Shown: positions 16,940 through 24,371 of the stretch, piece after piece
How positions within the stretch are numbered: the stretch's first letter is position 1
Layout: the number at the start of each line of letters is the position of its first letter
Source: an uncultured Collinsella sp.
Lineage (GTDB): Bacteria; Actinomycetota; Coriobacteriia; Coriobacteriales; Coriobacteriaceae
NCBI GenBank assembly: GCA_959602875.1
Contig: CAUGVQ010000022.1
Span: 1 to 25,085, forward strand
Length of the DNA: 25,085 nucleotides
Reading direction: 5' to 3'
The notes under the pieces: generated by a model
What the model was told of the DNA's origin: nothing
Databases searched by the model: none
The model's input: the letters and a program-made list of their open reading frames with translations, nothing else
Translations under genes and position numbers: made by a program

Positions 16940-16991
16940 TATACATACAAGATGTAGGGTATTAGGCGAATGGACTCACTATATATAGTCT
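16934..16991. promoter_or_regulatory. Two NrdR-box-like sites upstream of nrdJ
   Basis: Distal box 16976-16991 has the core CTATATATAG (16979-16988), which fits the published NrdR consensus core CwAtATaTwG at every position and sits in a 12-bp perfect palindrome. Proximal box 16934-16949 has the core CAATATACAT (16937-16946), 8 of 10 matches. The cores are exactly 42 bp apart, about four helical turns, as expected for paired NrdR sites on one DNA face. The proximal box overlaps the -35. NrdR is the ATP/dATP-sensing repressor of RNR genes; nrdR itself is not in the window. Confidence 0.7.
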
Positions 16992-17070
16992 CTCTTAGGT
17001 ATCTTTTCTCGACCTGCACTCCTGCGCGTCGCCTCAACGGCCCCTTCAACATCTCGCTCGCCGCTCACCG

Positions 17071-17109
17071 AAAAACGGCGCCCGCCGAACCTGTACGTGC
17101 GACGGGCGC
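17071..17109 (-). terminator. Rho-independent terminator after the acidic membrane protein gene
   Basis: On the - strand GCGCCCG (17109-17103) and CGGGCGC (17084-17078) are perfect arms, and CG then TTTTT (17075-17071) follows. It lies about 100 bp past the stop at 17206. From there to the NrdR-like sites nothing else is recognisable. Confidence 0.75.
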
Positions 17110-17205
17110 TACAACATGTAGTGTGCCGTATTGTTGTCCTTCATCTTTTACGCGAAGCGTCGCCTGATTTTGTTGCGCGCCCTTCGCCAGCGCGCAAGCA
17201 ATCCC

Positions 17206-18330
17206 CTACTCGACGTCGAAGAGGTAGTCGAGATCGGCCTCCCAGCTTTCCTCGTCGATCTTCCACGCGCCATCGACGTTGCGCAGGACAAGGTCCATCG
17301 CATAGCCATCGTTTAGGGGTGCGCGACGCGCAGCCTCCATGAACATGATGCCCACGCGCTCGATGTCCTCCTCATAGCTCGAGACCGCGTACTCCTCGGA
17401 GCTCTTGTAGACATCCATCAGCGTATTGAACTCGTCGATAACCGAAAAGACGTCGCGGCAGGTCACGGTCGCGCGCACAAGCGCGGCATCGTTCTCGTAG
17501 TTCGCATAGACGTCGTTGATGGTGTAGCTCATATCCTCCAGCATGACACGGGCGTACTCCTCCGCGTCGACGCCGCAGTCAGAGAGGGTGAAGATCTCCA
17601 TCTGGTCGGCAAAGCCCTCCGACACCAGCGCTGCGATGAGCGAGGTCTCCACCGGATCTGCCGCGACAAGTGCCGCCAAGCGCTCGTCGGCAACGTCGTA
17701 GATGGCGCGCTCCTGTTCGTCGAGCTCCTCGGGTGAAACGGCCCCGCTATAGGTGAGGTCCTCGCCCTCGTTGAGGTAGTTCTCGATGTCCTCGGCATCC
17801 TCGTCAAAGAGGTCGTCGGCAAAATCATCGTCAAACGTGTCGTGATCAAGCGGGTCAATCCCCTCAAACACCGGGTCATCTCCCCGGGCAGGCTCCGCCG
17901 GCTTCAAGAGGTGCGGCCCTACAAAGGCAATCGCAACGGCGAGCACCACGGCAGCGACTCCAAGGGCCACCACGACACCCATCCCAATGCCGCGCCGGCC
18001 CGTGGCGGACGCCGCGCTCTCCCCATACGAGGGATCCACCGGACCGTTCCACGGGTTGACCTCAGGTTCCTTCCCATAGTCGGAGTCCACCGGGCCGTTC
18101 CACGGGTTGACCTCGGGCTCCTTTGGGGTGGCGGGAGCTGCCTGCGCGCTGTGGTCGGGTACCTCGGCCGCAGGCGAAGACGCCTCGGACCCAGAGCCCT
18201 CCGCAAAGCGCTCAGCCGCTTCGGGGACGGCTGGAGTCTCGTCTGCCGCAGACGGCTCCTCCTCTGCCGGAGCACCCGGGAACACCTCGAGCTCGTTTAC
18301 CGTCTCGTTTGTCTTATCGTTCGTATCCAT
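17206..18330 (-). CDS. Acidic single-pass membrane protein with 17-residue tandem repeat
   Basis: 374 aa, family not recognised. Residues 1-114 are low-complexity, acidic and Pro/Ala-rich, and include two copies of a 17-residue repeat (EPEVNPWNGPVDSDYGK at 71-87 and EPEVNPWNGPVDPSYGE at 88-104). A membrane segment follows at about 115-138. Then comes a highly acidic stretch (DDDFADDLFDEDAEDIENYL) and a C-terminal domain of about 170 residues ending in a beta-hairpin that reads like the DUF/NTF2-like ends of secreted proteins (LVLRNVDGAWKIDEESWEADL). By topology the C-terminal domain is external. Start ATG 18330 has AGGAAG upstream; an extension to 18453 lacks a site and looks non-coding. Single gene with its own terminator. 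Confidence 0.7.
   Translation of the reverse strand: MDTNDKTNETVNELEVFPGAPAEEEPSAADETPAVPEAAERFAEGSGSEASSPAAEVPDHSAQAAPATPKEPEVNPWNGPVDSDYGKEPEVNPWNGPVDPSYGESAASATGRRGIGMGVVVALGVAAVVLAVAIAFVGPHLLKPAEPARGDDPVFEGIDPLDHDTFDDDFADDLFDEDAEDIENYLNEGEDLTYSGAVSPEELDEQERAIYDVADERLAALVAADPVETSLIAALVSEGFADQMEIFTLSDCGVDAEEYARVMLEDMSYTINDVYANYENDAALVRATVTCRDVFSVIDEFNTLMDVYKSSEEYAVSSYEEDIERVGIMFMEAARRAPLNDGYAMDLVLRNVDGAWKIDEESWEADLDYLFDVE
18019..18120 (-). repeat. 51-bp tandem direct repeat inside the acidic membrane protein gene
   Basis: Two copies of a 51-bp unit encode the 17-residue EPEVNPWNGPVD repeat. The DNA copies are near identical around CCGTTCCACGGGTTGACCTC, so copy number may vary between strains. 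Confidence 0.85.
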
Positions 18331-18549
18331 AGCGGCCTGCTTCCTGCCGTCGACTGTCGTTTGCTCCCACCATAGTATCCAAGGCGAGCAGCTCGTGTGG
18401 GGACGTATCGGCATACGGAGAAAATCGTGTGCTGCCTGACCTTTCTGCTGCACAATCGGTATTTGCGTTGTCCTGCGCGAGGTATATGCGGTATCGTGGG
18501 AGGACTTGAAACCCTATCGGCGCCCCGCGCCGCAGAAAGAGAGACGATA

Positions 18550-18849
18550 ATGGCACTCACCGGACGCCAAGTCAGACAGCTGCGCAGCCTCGCGCATCAC
18601 CTCGACCCCGTTGTCATGATCGGCAAGGGCGACATCAGCGACGGCATCATCGCTCAGGCAAGCGACAGCCTCGAGGCGCACGAGCTCATCAAGTGCTCGG
18701 TCCTCGACAGCTCCATGCTCACCGCACGCGAGGCGGCAGACGACCTCGCTCAGGCGCTCGACGCCGAAGTCGTCCAGGTCATCGGCCGCCGCTTCTCCCT
18801 CTACCGCGCGAGCAGCCGCAAGGATATCGAGCATATCAAGCTCGACTAA
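18550..18849 (+). CDS. yhbY: YhbY-family RNA-binding protein (CRM domain)
   Basis: 99-aa protein, the whole of which is one CRM domain of the YhbY family, associated with pre-50S ribosome assembly. Family features are LTGRQVRQLRSLAHHLDPVV at the start, IGKGDISDGI (a variant of the GKGG loop), ALEAHELIK-type helix as SLEAHELIKCSV, and VVQVIGRRFSLYR near the end. Start ATG 18550 follows AGAAAGAGAG and gives exactly family length; upstream in-frame codons back to 18397 are unrelated. 28 bp separate it from the PHP phosphatase, so the two are probably co-transcribed. Confidence 0.95.
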   Translation: MALTGRQVRQLRSLAHHLDPVVMIGKGDISDGIIAQASDSLEAHELIKCSVLDSSMLTAREAADDLAQALDAEVVQVIGRRFSLYRASSRKDIEHIKLD

Positions 18850-18877
18850 GTGCCGATTCTTCGCTTAGGGAGGGTCC

Positions 18878-19720
18878 ATGCTCGCCGACTACCACGTTCA
18901 CTCTGAGTTCAGCGATGACTCCGTCTACGCCGTCGACGATATCTGTCGTGACGCCATCCGGCTGAATCTCTCCGAGATCTGCTTTACCGATCACGTGGAC
19001 TACGGTATCAAGCCCGACATCGACCACCCCGAGCTCGCCCCGGTGTTCGATGGCGAGCCGGCCCTCAACGTCGACTACGGGAGCTACTTCCCCACCCTTG
19101 CCGAGGCGCGCGACCGCTACGCGCGCGACCTCGCCGTGAAGCGCGGCCTTGAGCTCGGTGTGCAGACGCACACGATCGACCGCTACGAGCAGCTTCTCTC
19201 GCGCTGGGGGAAGGAGATGGACTTTGCCATTCTCTCCATCCATCAGGTGGGCGATGCCGAGTTCTGGACCGGCGACTTCCAACGCGGCCGCACCCAGAAG
19301 GAGTACAACGACGCGTACTACGAGGAGATGCTCAAGGTCGTCACGAACTTTACGGGCTACAGCGTGCTCGGCCACCTCGACCTTATCAAGCGCTACGACG
19401 ACGCAGGCATCTACCCCTTTGAGAACAGCCGCGACGTGATTGCCGAGATTCTCACCCGCGCCATCGCCGACGGCAAGGGTATCGAGGTCAACACCTCAAG
19501 CTTCCGCTACGGCCTTCCCGACCTTCAGCCCTGCACCGAGATCCTTCGCCTCTACCGTGACCTCGGCGGTCGCATCATCACCGTCGGCAGCGACTCGCAC
19601 GAGCCGGTGCATCTGGGGGCGTACCTTGCCCTCGTCAAGCGGCGACTCGCCGCGCTCGGCTACACCGAATACTGCACGTTTGAGGGCTGGGAGCCCGTCT
19701 TCCATCCTATCGACGCGTAG
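18878..19720 (+). CDS. PHP-domain phosphatase, histidinol-phosphatase (HisJ/HisK) type
   Basis: 280-aa cytosolic metal-dependent phosphoesterase. PHP motifs are all present: DYHVHSEFSDDS (residues 4-15), CFTDHVDYG (35-43), the mid-chain LSIHQVGD and LGHLDLIKRY, and the C-terminal GSDSHEP followed by the LGAYLALVKRRLAALGY helix, the typical ending of HisJ-like enzymes. Such proteins remove phosphate from histidinol phosphate in Gram-positive bacteria, but no other his genes are nearby, so the substrate is uncertain. Start ATG 18878 follows GGGAGGG. Confidence 0.9.
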   Translation: MLADYHVHSEFSDDSVYAVDDICRDAIRLNLSEICFTDHVDYGIKPDIDHPELAPVFDGEPALNVDYGSYFPTLAEARDRYARDLAVKRGLELGVQTHTIDRYEQLLSRWGKEMDFAILSIHQVGDAEFWTGDFQRGRTQKEYNDAYYEEMLKVVTNFTGYSVLGHLDLIKRYDDAGIYPFENSRDVIAEILTRAIADGKGIEVNTSSFRYGLPDLQPCTEILRLYRDLGGRIITVGSDSHEPVHLGAYLALVKRRLAALGYTEYCTFEGWEPVFHPIDA

Positions 19721-19728
19721 AGGCGGCC

Positions 19729-20370
19729 ATGGGGGCTCCGCAACGCATCCTTCTTGTGCACGCCAAGGCTCCGACGGGCGCGTCCGCGTCCCTCCAGGAG
19801 CTCGACCGGGCTGCCGGCTTCATGCTGGATGATTTTGCCGAGGCCTTTGCCGTATACGCCCGTCTTTCCGCGGCAGAACACGGCGGCGCGGCGTCTGTAC
19901 CCGTGCTGCAGCGAATCTCTCTACCAGATATGTCTGCCAGCGCTCAGGGCACTCTCGACGAGACGAACCACTTCGATGCTGCTGTCATTGGCTTCGCCGC
20001 GGAATGCCCCCACGTGCCCGAACTAAGCCGCATGGTCGTGCCGGGCGCCCGCGTCTACGCCGTGGGAGCCCTGACGGACGCGGCGGCGGTCGGCGGCACA
20101 GAGCGGTACGGCATTGATGAGGCCTTCGGCGCGCTCGCGCAAGTGTGCCGTCGGGATGATCTCACCTGGTCAGGCTATCTTGCCGTCGCGAGCGCCGAGG
20201 TGCTCCCGCGACTTACCCGCAGCCCGCGCATGGGCATGTTCCGCCGTCCCGTCTCCGAGGCGATCGACCGCCTCATCCTCTCGGTGCGGACCGGCTCCCC
20301 CTTTGCGTCTGAGGCGACACGCCCCGGGGCACACCGTCTTGCGTGCAGACTTCATCCTTCTCAGTTGTAA
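19729..20370 (+). CDS. Uncharacterised protein, possible flavodoxin-like fold
   Basis: 213 aa. The opening strand and loop RILLVHAKAPTGASASLQEL followed by a helix, and later FDAAVIGFAAECPHVPELSR and ARVYAVGALTDAA, look like an alternating alpha/beta fold with a flavodoxin-type first loop; this is a weak impression, with no clear catalytic motif. It starts 8 bp after the phosphatase stop (ATG 19729, preceded by GAGGCGG), so it belongs to that operon. The last dozen residues (from about HRLACRLHPSQL) come from DNA that resembles the repeat family just downstream, and the stop TAA lies inside the left arm of an inverted repeat, so the C-terminus may be a recent replacement. Confidence 0.6.
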   Translation: MGAPQRILLVHAKAPTGASASLQELDRAAGFMLDDFAEAFAVYARLSAAEHGGAASVPVLQRISLPDMSASAQGTLDETNHFDAAVIGFAAECPHVPELSRMVVPGARVYAVGALTDAAAVGGTERYGIDEAFGALAQVCRRDDLTWSGYLAVASAEVLPRLTRSPRMGMFRRPVSEAIDRLILSVRTGSPFASEATRPGAHRLACRLHPSQL

Positions 20371-20455
20371 ACTTGGCTTCCTTTGCCCTCTAACGGAAAG
20401 AAACCAAGTTTACACGCGGAAGAGGAGCTGAAACTGCGTGCAAACTTGGTTTCCT
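20366..20455. repeat. Three copies of an AAACTTGGtTTCC motif, two forming a long inverted repeat
   Basis: TGTAAACTTGG (20366-20376) and CCAAGTTTACA (20404-20414) are perfect 11-bp arms, with further imperfect pairing inward. A third copy, GCAAACTTGGTTTCCT, lies in direct orientation at 20440-20455. Copies 2 (read on -) and 3 also share the flanks CGTG and TAGAGGGC. The inverted pair could act as terminator for the gene it overlaps. Confidence 0.75.
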
Positions 20456-20458
20456 GTA

Positions 20459-20543
20459 GAGGGCGCTGACTTGCAAAGAGCGCTGGCTTGTAGCGGGTTC
20501 TAACTAGCAGAGGGCGCTAGCCCGTAGGCGGCACTACCGCATG
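20459..20543. repeat. Degenerate 17-bp tandem repeat, five units
   Basis: Units GAGGGCGCTGACTTGCA (20459-20475), AAGAGCGCTGGCTTGTA, GCGGGTTCTAACTAGCA, GAGGGCGCTAGCCCGTA and a weaker GGCGGCACTACCGCATG (to 20543) follow each other with no gap. A further GAGAGCGCTAG sits at the end of the GH13 gene. The stretch is intergenic; no gene is visible in it. Confidence 0.65.
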
Positions 20544-20570
20544 GCCGCCATCCCGCCTCTGCCGAGAGCG

Positions 20571-22148
20571 CTAGCGGACCGTAAAGAACGTGGCGCTTGC
20601 CGCGGGCATGGTGAGCGTTCCGTCTGCAAGCTCCGAGGTGCCGCCCAAGGTGTAGATGACCTCGTCCGCCTCGTAGGGGCACGGGCAAGTAGCGGGACGG
20701 TCAGCAGGATTCAGCGCAACCAGCACGCGCTGTCCGCCCTCGGTGCGCTCGGAGCGCAGGTACACGAGCGGATAGGCGTCCTTCTCGCAATACACAAACT
20801 CGATGGCGGCATTCACACCGAGCGCCGGCGTAGCCTTGCGCAGAGCGATGAGCTTTTGCACCTCATGCCACAGCGAGGTGTCATCTGCCATCTCGGCCGC
20901 GACCGTCGGAGCGTCGTCCGCGGGATCCTGCGAGATATAGAGGTCCTCAGCCGAGGCGCCCGAGAACCCAAAGTTCTTGCCCTCGTCCCACTGCATGGGT
21001 GAGCGGGCACCCGTGCGCATGTAGCCACCCTCAACGGAGGTGACGTCCAAGTGACGCATGCCAATCTCGTCGCCATAGTAGATGAAGGGGCAACCCGGCA
21101 TAGAGAGGATGAAGGCAAAGGCCATCTTCATCTCCTCGGGGTCGAGATAGCGGCGCAGGCGCTCCATATCATGGTTGCCCGAGGGGATGCACATGAGACC
21201 GCGACCGTCGGTGAGGTCGAGGTTGCGCTTGTAGGTGGCCACAAACTCGCTCGCGTCGCCCGCGCCCTCACGGCTGAAGAACGGATGCGGCGTGATGGTG
21301 CTATGCTCCGGACGACGGAACAAGTCCATGTAGTGCGACGTGCCAAACTGCAGCAAGAAGTCCATGTGGAAGCCGGCGCGGATGGTCTTGTCCGGCTCGC
21401 CCCACTCGGAGATGAGGACGGCATCGGGATAGTTGGCGTCGAGGTAGGCGCGCATGTCCTGCCAAAGCGCGATGGTCGCCTCCTGACCCGGGTCGTTTTT
21501 GACGAGCGACCCCGCCATGTCCACGCGGAAGCCGTCGCAGCCGCGCTCGAGCCAAAACGCCATGACGTCCTTCATGGCCTGGCGCGTGGCGAGGGCCTCG
21601 GGGCTATCGACCGCGCTCTGCCACGGCTGATCACGTTCGGCAAAGCCGTAGTTGAGCGCCGGCTGAAAGGCAAAGAAGTTCACGCCCACAGCGCCGTTGC
21701 GCTCCGAGATACCGCGCAGCACGCCATTGATGCCCTTGATATCCATAGGCGCCCAGACGCTGTCGTTCCACACGTAGCGACCGGTGTACTCGTTCTCGGC
21801 AGCCTTGCAGGACTCGCGGAACCACGGATGCTCGATGGAGGTATGGCCGGGCACCAGATCGAGCAGGACGTGCATACCGCGCGCATGGCACTCATCAAAC
21901 AGACGGATGAGGTCGTCGTTCGTGCCATAGCGCGGCGCCACCTGGCAGTAATCGGCAACGTCGTAGCCGGCGTCTCCAAAGGGCGAGACAAAGCAGGGGT
22001 TCAGCCACAGGGCGTTCGCACCGAGTTCCTTGATGTAGTCGAGCTTTTCGATGATGCCGGGGATATCGCCGATGCCGTCATCGTTGGTATCGTTGAAGCT
22101 CTGCGGGTAGATCTCGTAGAAAACGCCGTCGTCCAACCACGTGCTCAT
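20571..22148 (-). CDS. GH13-family alpha-glycosidase (alpha-amylase/alpha-glucosidase type)
   Basis: 525-aa cytosolic glycoside hydrolase; no signal peptide. It opens with FYEIYPQSFNDTNDDGIGDI, the standard start of oligosaccharide-acting GH13 enzymes. Catalytic residues are nucleophile D210 (GFRVDMA), acid/base E248 (ISEWGEP) and D327 (SGNHDMER); region I is DLVPGHTS (97-104). The calcium-type DTNDDGIGD loop suggests maltodextrin-, isomalto- or sucrose-type oligosaccharides as substrate, but which one cannot be told. Start ATG 22148 follows AAGGAG. Upstream lie two LacI-type operators, so the gene is probably induced by a sugar. It is alone: no transporter or regulator gene adjoins it. Confidence 0.93.
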   Translation of the reverse strand: MSTWLDDGVFYEIYPQSFNDTNDDGIGDIPGIIEKLDYIKELGANALWLNPCFVSPFGDAGYDVADYCQVAPRYGTNDDLIRLFDECHARGMHVLLDLVPGHTSIEHPWFRESCKAAENEYTGRYVWNDSVWAPMDIKGINGVLRGISERNGAVGVNFFAFQPALNYGFAERDQPWQSAVDSPEALATRQAMKDVMAFWLERGCDGFRVDMAGSLVKNDPGQEATIALWQDMRAYLDANYPDAVLISEWGEPDKTIRAGFHMDFLLQFGTSHYMDLFRRPEHSTITPHPFFSREGAGDASEFVATYKRNLDLTDGRGLMCIPSGNHDMERLRRYLDPEEMKMAFAFILSMPGCPFIYYGDEIGMRHLDVTSVEGGYMRTGARSPMQWDEGKNFGFSGASAEDLYISQDPADDAPTVAAEMADDTSLWHEVQKLIALRKATPALGVNAAIEFVYCEKDAYPLVYLRSERTEGGQRVLVALNPADRPATCPCPYEADEVIYTLGGTSELADGTLTMPAASATFFTVR

Positions 22149-22239
22149 GTTGTGCTCCTTGTCTCTTCACCCCTCACAAGAGGGCCCCTTCTGGCATCGT
22201 ACTACCCAAGGGCAAGAGCCGCCGACGGACGGATTCGCC

Positions 22240-22273
22240 GGAAACGTTTTCCAGCCATTGGAAACGTTTTTCA
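22240..22273. promoter_or_regulatory. Two LacI/GalR-family operators
   Basis: GGAAACGTTTTCC (22240-22252) is an almost perfect palindrome around a central CG, and TGGAAACGTTTTTCA (22259-22273) is a second copy. Their centres are exactly 20 bp apart, two helical turns. The AAACGTTT core with central CpG is the hallmark of LacI-family sites (CcpA/MalR-like). They lie between the divergent GH13 gene and the small Cys-rich gene and are nearer the latter's start. Confidence 0.75.
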
Positions 22274-22321
22274 TCGCGGGACGGCGGGCGGTTCATTTTT
22301 GACGCTGAAGGACGGAGGAGC

Positions 22322-22612
22322 ATGTCGAGTCGAAAACCATCGGCGCGCGCCAAGCGCATCGAACAGTTCCGTGAGGAGCTCGGCGGCTTCGACGATATCT
22401 TTGCGCGCGAGGAACAACGCCGCGATGAGCTGGCAGAGCGCCGCGAGCAGGCACGCTACGAGAAGGCCTGCGCCTCCAAGAAGCGCTACTCCACCAAGGG
22501 CGAGGCGCTCCTCGCCATAGAGGCGTGCGCCGAGCACGGCAGACGCGGCCTTACCTGCTACAAGTGCAGTTACTGCGGCGGCTGGCACCTCACCTCGCAT
22601 CCGTGGGACTAA
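22322..22612 (+). CDS. Small cysteine-rich (zinc-ribbon-like) protein
   Basis: 96 aa, no named family. The N-terminal half is a charged helix (EEQRRDELAERREQARYEKA) and the C-terminal part, from CASKKRYSTKGEALLAIE to CYKCSYCGGWHLTSHPW, ends in a CxxCxxC-GGWHLTS motif seen in small bacterial zinc-ribbon-like proteins. Likely metal site: C82-type C-x2-C-x2-C with the trailing His. Start ATG 22322 is preceded by GGAGGAG. It is divergent from the GH13 gene and convergent with the nuclease gene. Confidence 0.75.
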   Translation: MSSRKPSARAKRIEQFREELGGFDDIFAREEQRRDELAERREQARYEKACASKKRYSTKGEALLAIEACAEHGRRGLTCYKCSYCGGWHLTSHPWD

Positions 22613-22662
22613 CTTTGCCTATCGGCGCCGCGCTTGCCGTCGGCTAGACGTCGAAAAACCCG

Positions 22663-23598
22663 TTAACCCAGGCACTGCGGGCAGAGGTTGTAGCCCAGGC
22701 GCTCAGCCTCGGCAATAGAACCGGTGAACTCCTCGCGGTTGCGCGGCGACATATCCTGCACGCCCTCGCAATCGGGCTTGTGAATCTTCTTGGAACTCGT
22801 GTTGAGGATAAAGGTGCCCTCTGCATCGCGATTCATGGCATCGTCACCCTGCGAGGGAGCGTCCTCAACCACATCATCGATCGTCTCCTCATCGATCCAG
22901 GCATCGCCCGTCGCATAATCGATGGTGACTCCGGGTTGGAGGTTCGGGCACCACACGTCGAAGTTGATCTCGCGGCCGCCGTCCTCAAGCGACAGAGCCT
23001 CTACGCGGATACCGCGACATACCAGCTCGTCGCCCTCGAACACCGGCGTCGAACGGTAGAGGACATGGTTGTCCGTCTTGTAGATGTAATCCGCCACATC
23101 CTCCTCAAACGGACGCATCACGTCGGCGTTCATCCAGCGTGTGCCCGTCACGAGGTTGCGCTCGTTAGCGTTCTCTGCCGAGAGAGCCCAGCCGATGAGG
23201 TGGCTGCGGTTGTAGAGCGAGCCGCCGTCCACAAAGTCGTAACGGATGGAATGCCAACCCGTGGGGTGCACCTCGCTGATGCTCTCGCGCTCCTCACCGC
23301 GGGCGGGCAGCGTCTCGGGCCCGAGGCAAGCCATAGCCTCGCCGCAGCGGCCAAGTGCGTCGAGGTCGCTATAGCGCTCGTAGCCCAGGTTATCCTCGGC
23401 ATAGGCGATTTCCTCGTCGGTGAAGGAGGCATCGTCGACCGTAATCTGCTGCGCATAGGTTCCCGCGCTCTGTTGGACGGAGGCAACCGTCTGGTCGGTC
23501 TTGCTCTCAGTGTCCGAGCAGCCGGTGACGCTCAGAAGGACGGCCAACAACAGCGTGACGACAAGGGCAAAGCTACGCTTGCGCATGGGCTCTCTCAA
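22663..23598 (-). CDS. Secreted lipoprotein DNA/RNA non-specific endonuclease with C-terminal Cys/His domain
   Basis: 311 aa. A lipoprotein signal peptide (LLLAVLLSVTGC) puts the processed Cys at residue 27. The nuclease domain is of the EndA/NucA type used for DNA entry or scavenging: YNRSHLIGW with catalytic H133, then NERNLVTGTRWMN (145-157), which positions the metal-binding Asn. After an acidic linker, residues 263-311 form an Ada-like metal-binding domain (H273, C277, C306, C309), found fused to such nucleases in Gram-positive bacteria. The TTG at 23598 is favoured because AAGGAG lies five bases before it; the next ATG (23586) is 17 bases away. Monocistronic. Confidence 0.88.
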   Translation of the reverse strand: MREPMRKRSFALVVTLLLAVLLSVTGCSDTESKTDQTVASVQQSAGTYAQQITVDDASFTDEEIAYAEDNLGYERYSDLDALGRCGEAMACLGPETLPARGEERESISEVHPTGWHSIRYDFVDGGSLYNRSHLIGWALSAENANERNLVTGTRWMNADVMRPFEEDVADYIYKTDNHVLYRSTPVFEGDELVCRGIRVEALSLEDGGREINFDVWCPNLQPGVTIDYATGDAWIDEETIDDVVEDAPSQGDDAMNRDAEGTFILNTSSKKIHKPDCEGVQDMSPRNREEFTGSIAEAERLGYNLCPQCLG

Positions 23599-23687
23599 AA
23601 GATCTCCTTACCAAAGGGATGCAACAGAACAACAGGATGTTCCATGGTACCGCGTAGCTGCGCCGCAAAATGGAGAGCAACGCGGCA

Positions 23688-24371
23688 TCAACGATTCTTT
23701 GGAATCGCAGGCACGATGACGTCGTAGCGCACGGCCTTGCCCGCAAGGCTGTAGCTCGGCTTGACCCCGGCAAGATGTGGTCCCTTAACAGGGCGCTTCA
23801 CCACAATCTTTTTGGGGTGGGCAGCGAGCGCAGCGTCCATAAGTGCGTCCGCGTCGTCGCAGGGACGCTCGAGATGGTGCAGAAGTTGGAACTTTTTCTT
23901 TACCGCAGCGCTCTTGCGTCGCTCGGGAAACATCGGGTCGAGGTAGACCACGTCAGGGGTGCGGCCGAGGTGACGGAGCCCTTCTGTGCTGTCAGAGCCC
24001 GCAAGCGTCATGCGGACGGCAATCTCTGCCGTCGCGGGCGCGCGACGGGCACGCTCGAGTGCGTCAGCAAGAAGGGCGGCGATAACGGGATCCCGCTCAA
24101 AGAGCAGCACCTCAAAGCCCGCGGCCGCCAGCAGGAAGGAATCCTCGCCAAGGCCTGCCGTCGCGTCCACGGCAAGGGGCATCGTACCCGTGGGAACCTT
24201 GATCTTTGCCGCGCGCACGAGGAGCTCGCGCGCAAGCACCCCAGCACGCACGCGCGGGAGCATATCGGCAAAATCAGGCACGAGCGTCATGCCGTCGCCA
24301 ACGAGAGCGAGGCCCGCGGACATTTGATGAAGCTCGAGTCCTTCCGGCAGCACGAGGCTCTGTTCCGTCAC
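23688..24371 (-). CDS. rsmJ: 16S rRNA (guanine1516-N2)-methyltransferase RsmJ
   Basis: 227-aa SAM-dependent enzyme that methylates G1516 of 16S rRNA. Signature motifs are DATAGLGEDSFLLAAAG (69-85), FERDP (91-95), the catalytic VVYLDPMFPERRKSAAVKKK (141-160) and KKIVVKRP near the C-terminus, all characteristic of RsmJ rather than of other methyltransferases. Start is GTG 24371, whose GTGA overlaps the PAP2 stop, so the two genes are translationally coupled. The family is classic in proteobacteria; its presence in an actinobacterium-like genome is worth noting. Confidence 0.9.
   Translation of the reverse strand: MTEQSLVLPEGLELHQMSAGLALVGDGMTLVPDFADMLPRVRAGVLARELLVRAAKIKVPTGTMPLAVDATAGLGEDSFLLAAAGFEVLLFERDPVIAALLADALERARRAPATAEIAVRMTLAGSDSTEGLRHLGRTPDVVYLDPMFPERRKSAAVKKKFQLLHHLERPCDDADALMDAALAAHPKKIVVKRPVKGPHLAGVKPSYSLAGKAVRYDVIVPAIPKNR

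Noticed and set aside
20366..20543. Possible CRISPR array
   Set aside because: Repeats are short (11-17 bp), degenerate and directly abutting or inverted, with no unique spacers and no cas genes.
21051..22520. Open frame of 489 codons on the + strand
   Set aside because: Antisense to the GH13 enzyme with intact catalytic residues; no domain in the + frame.
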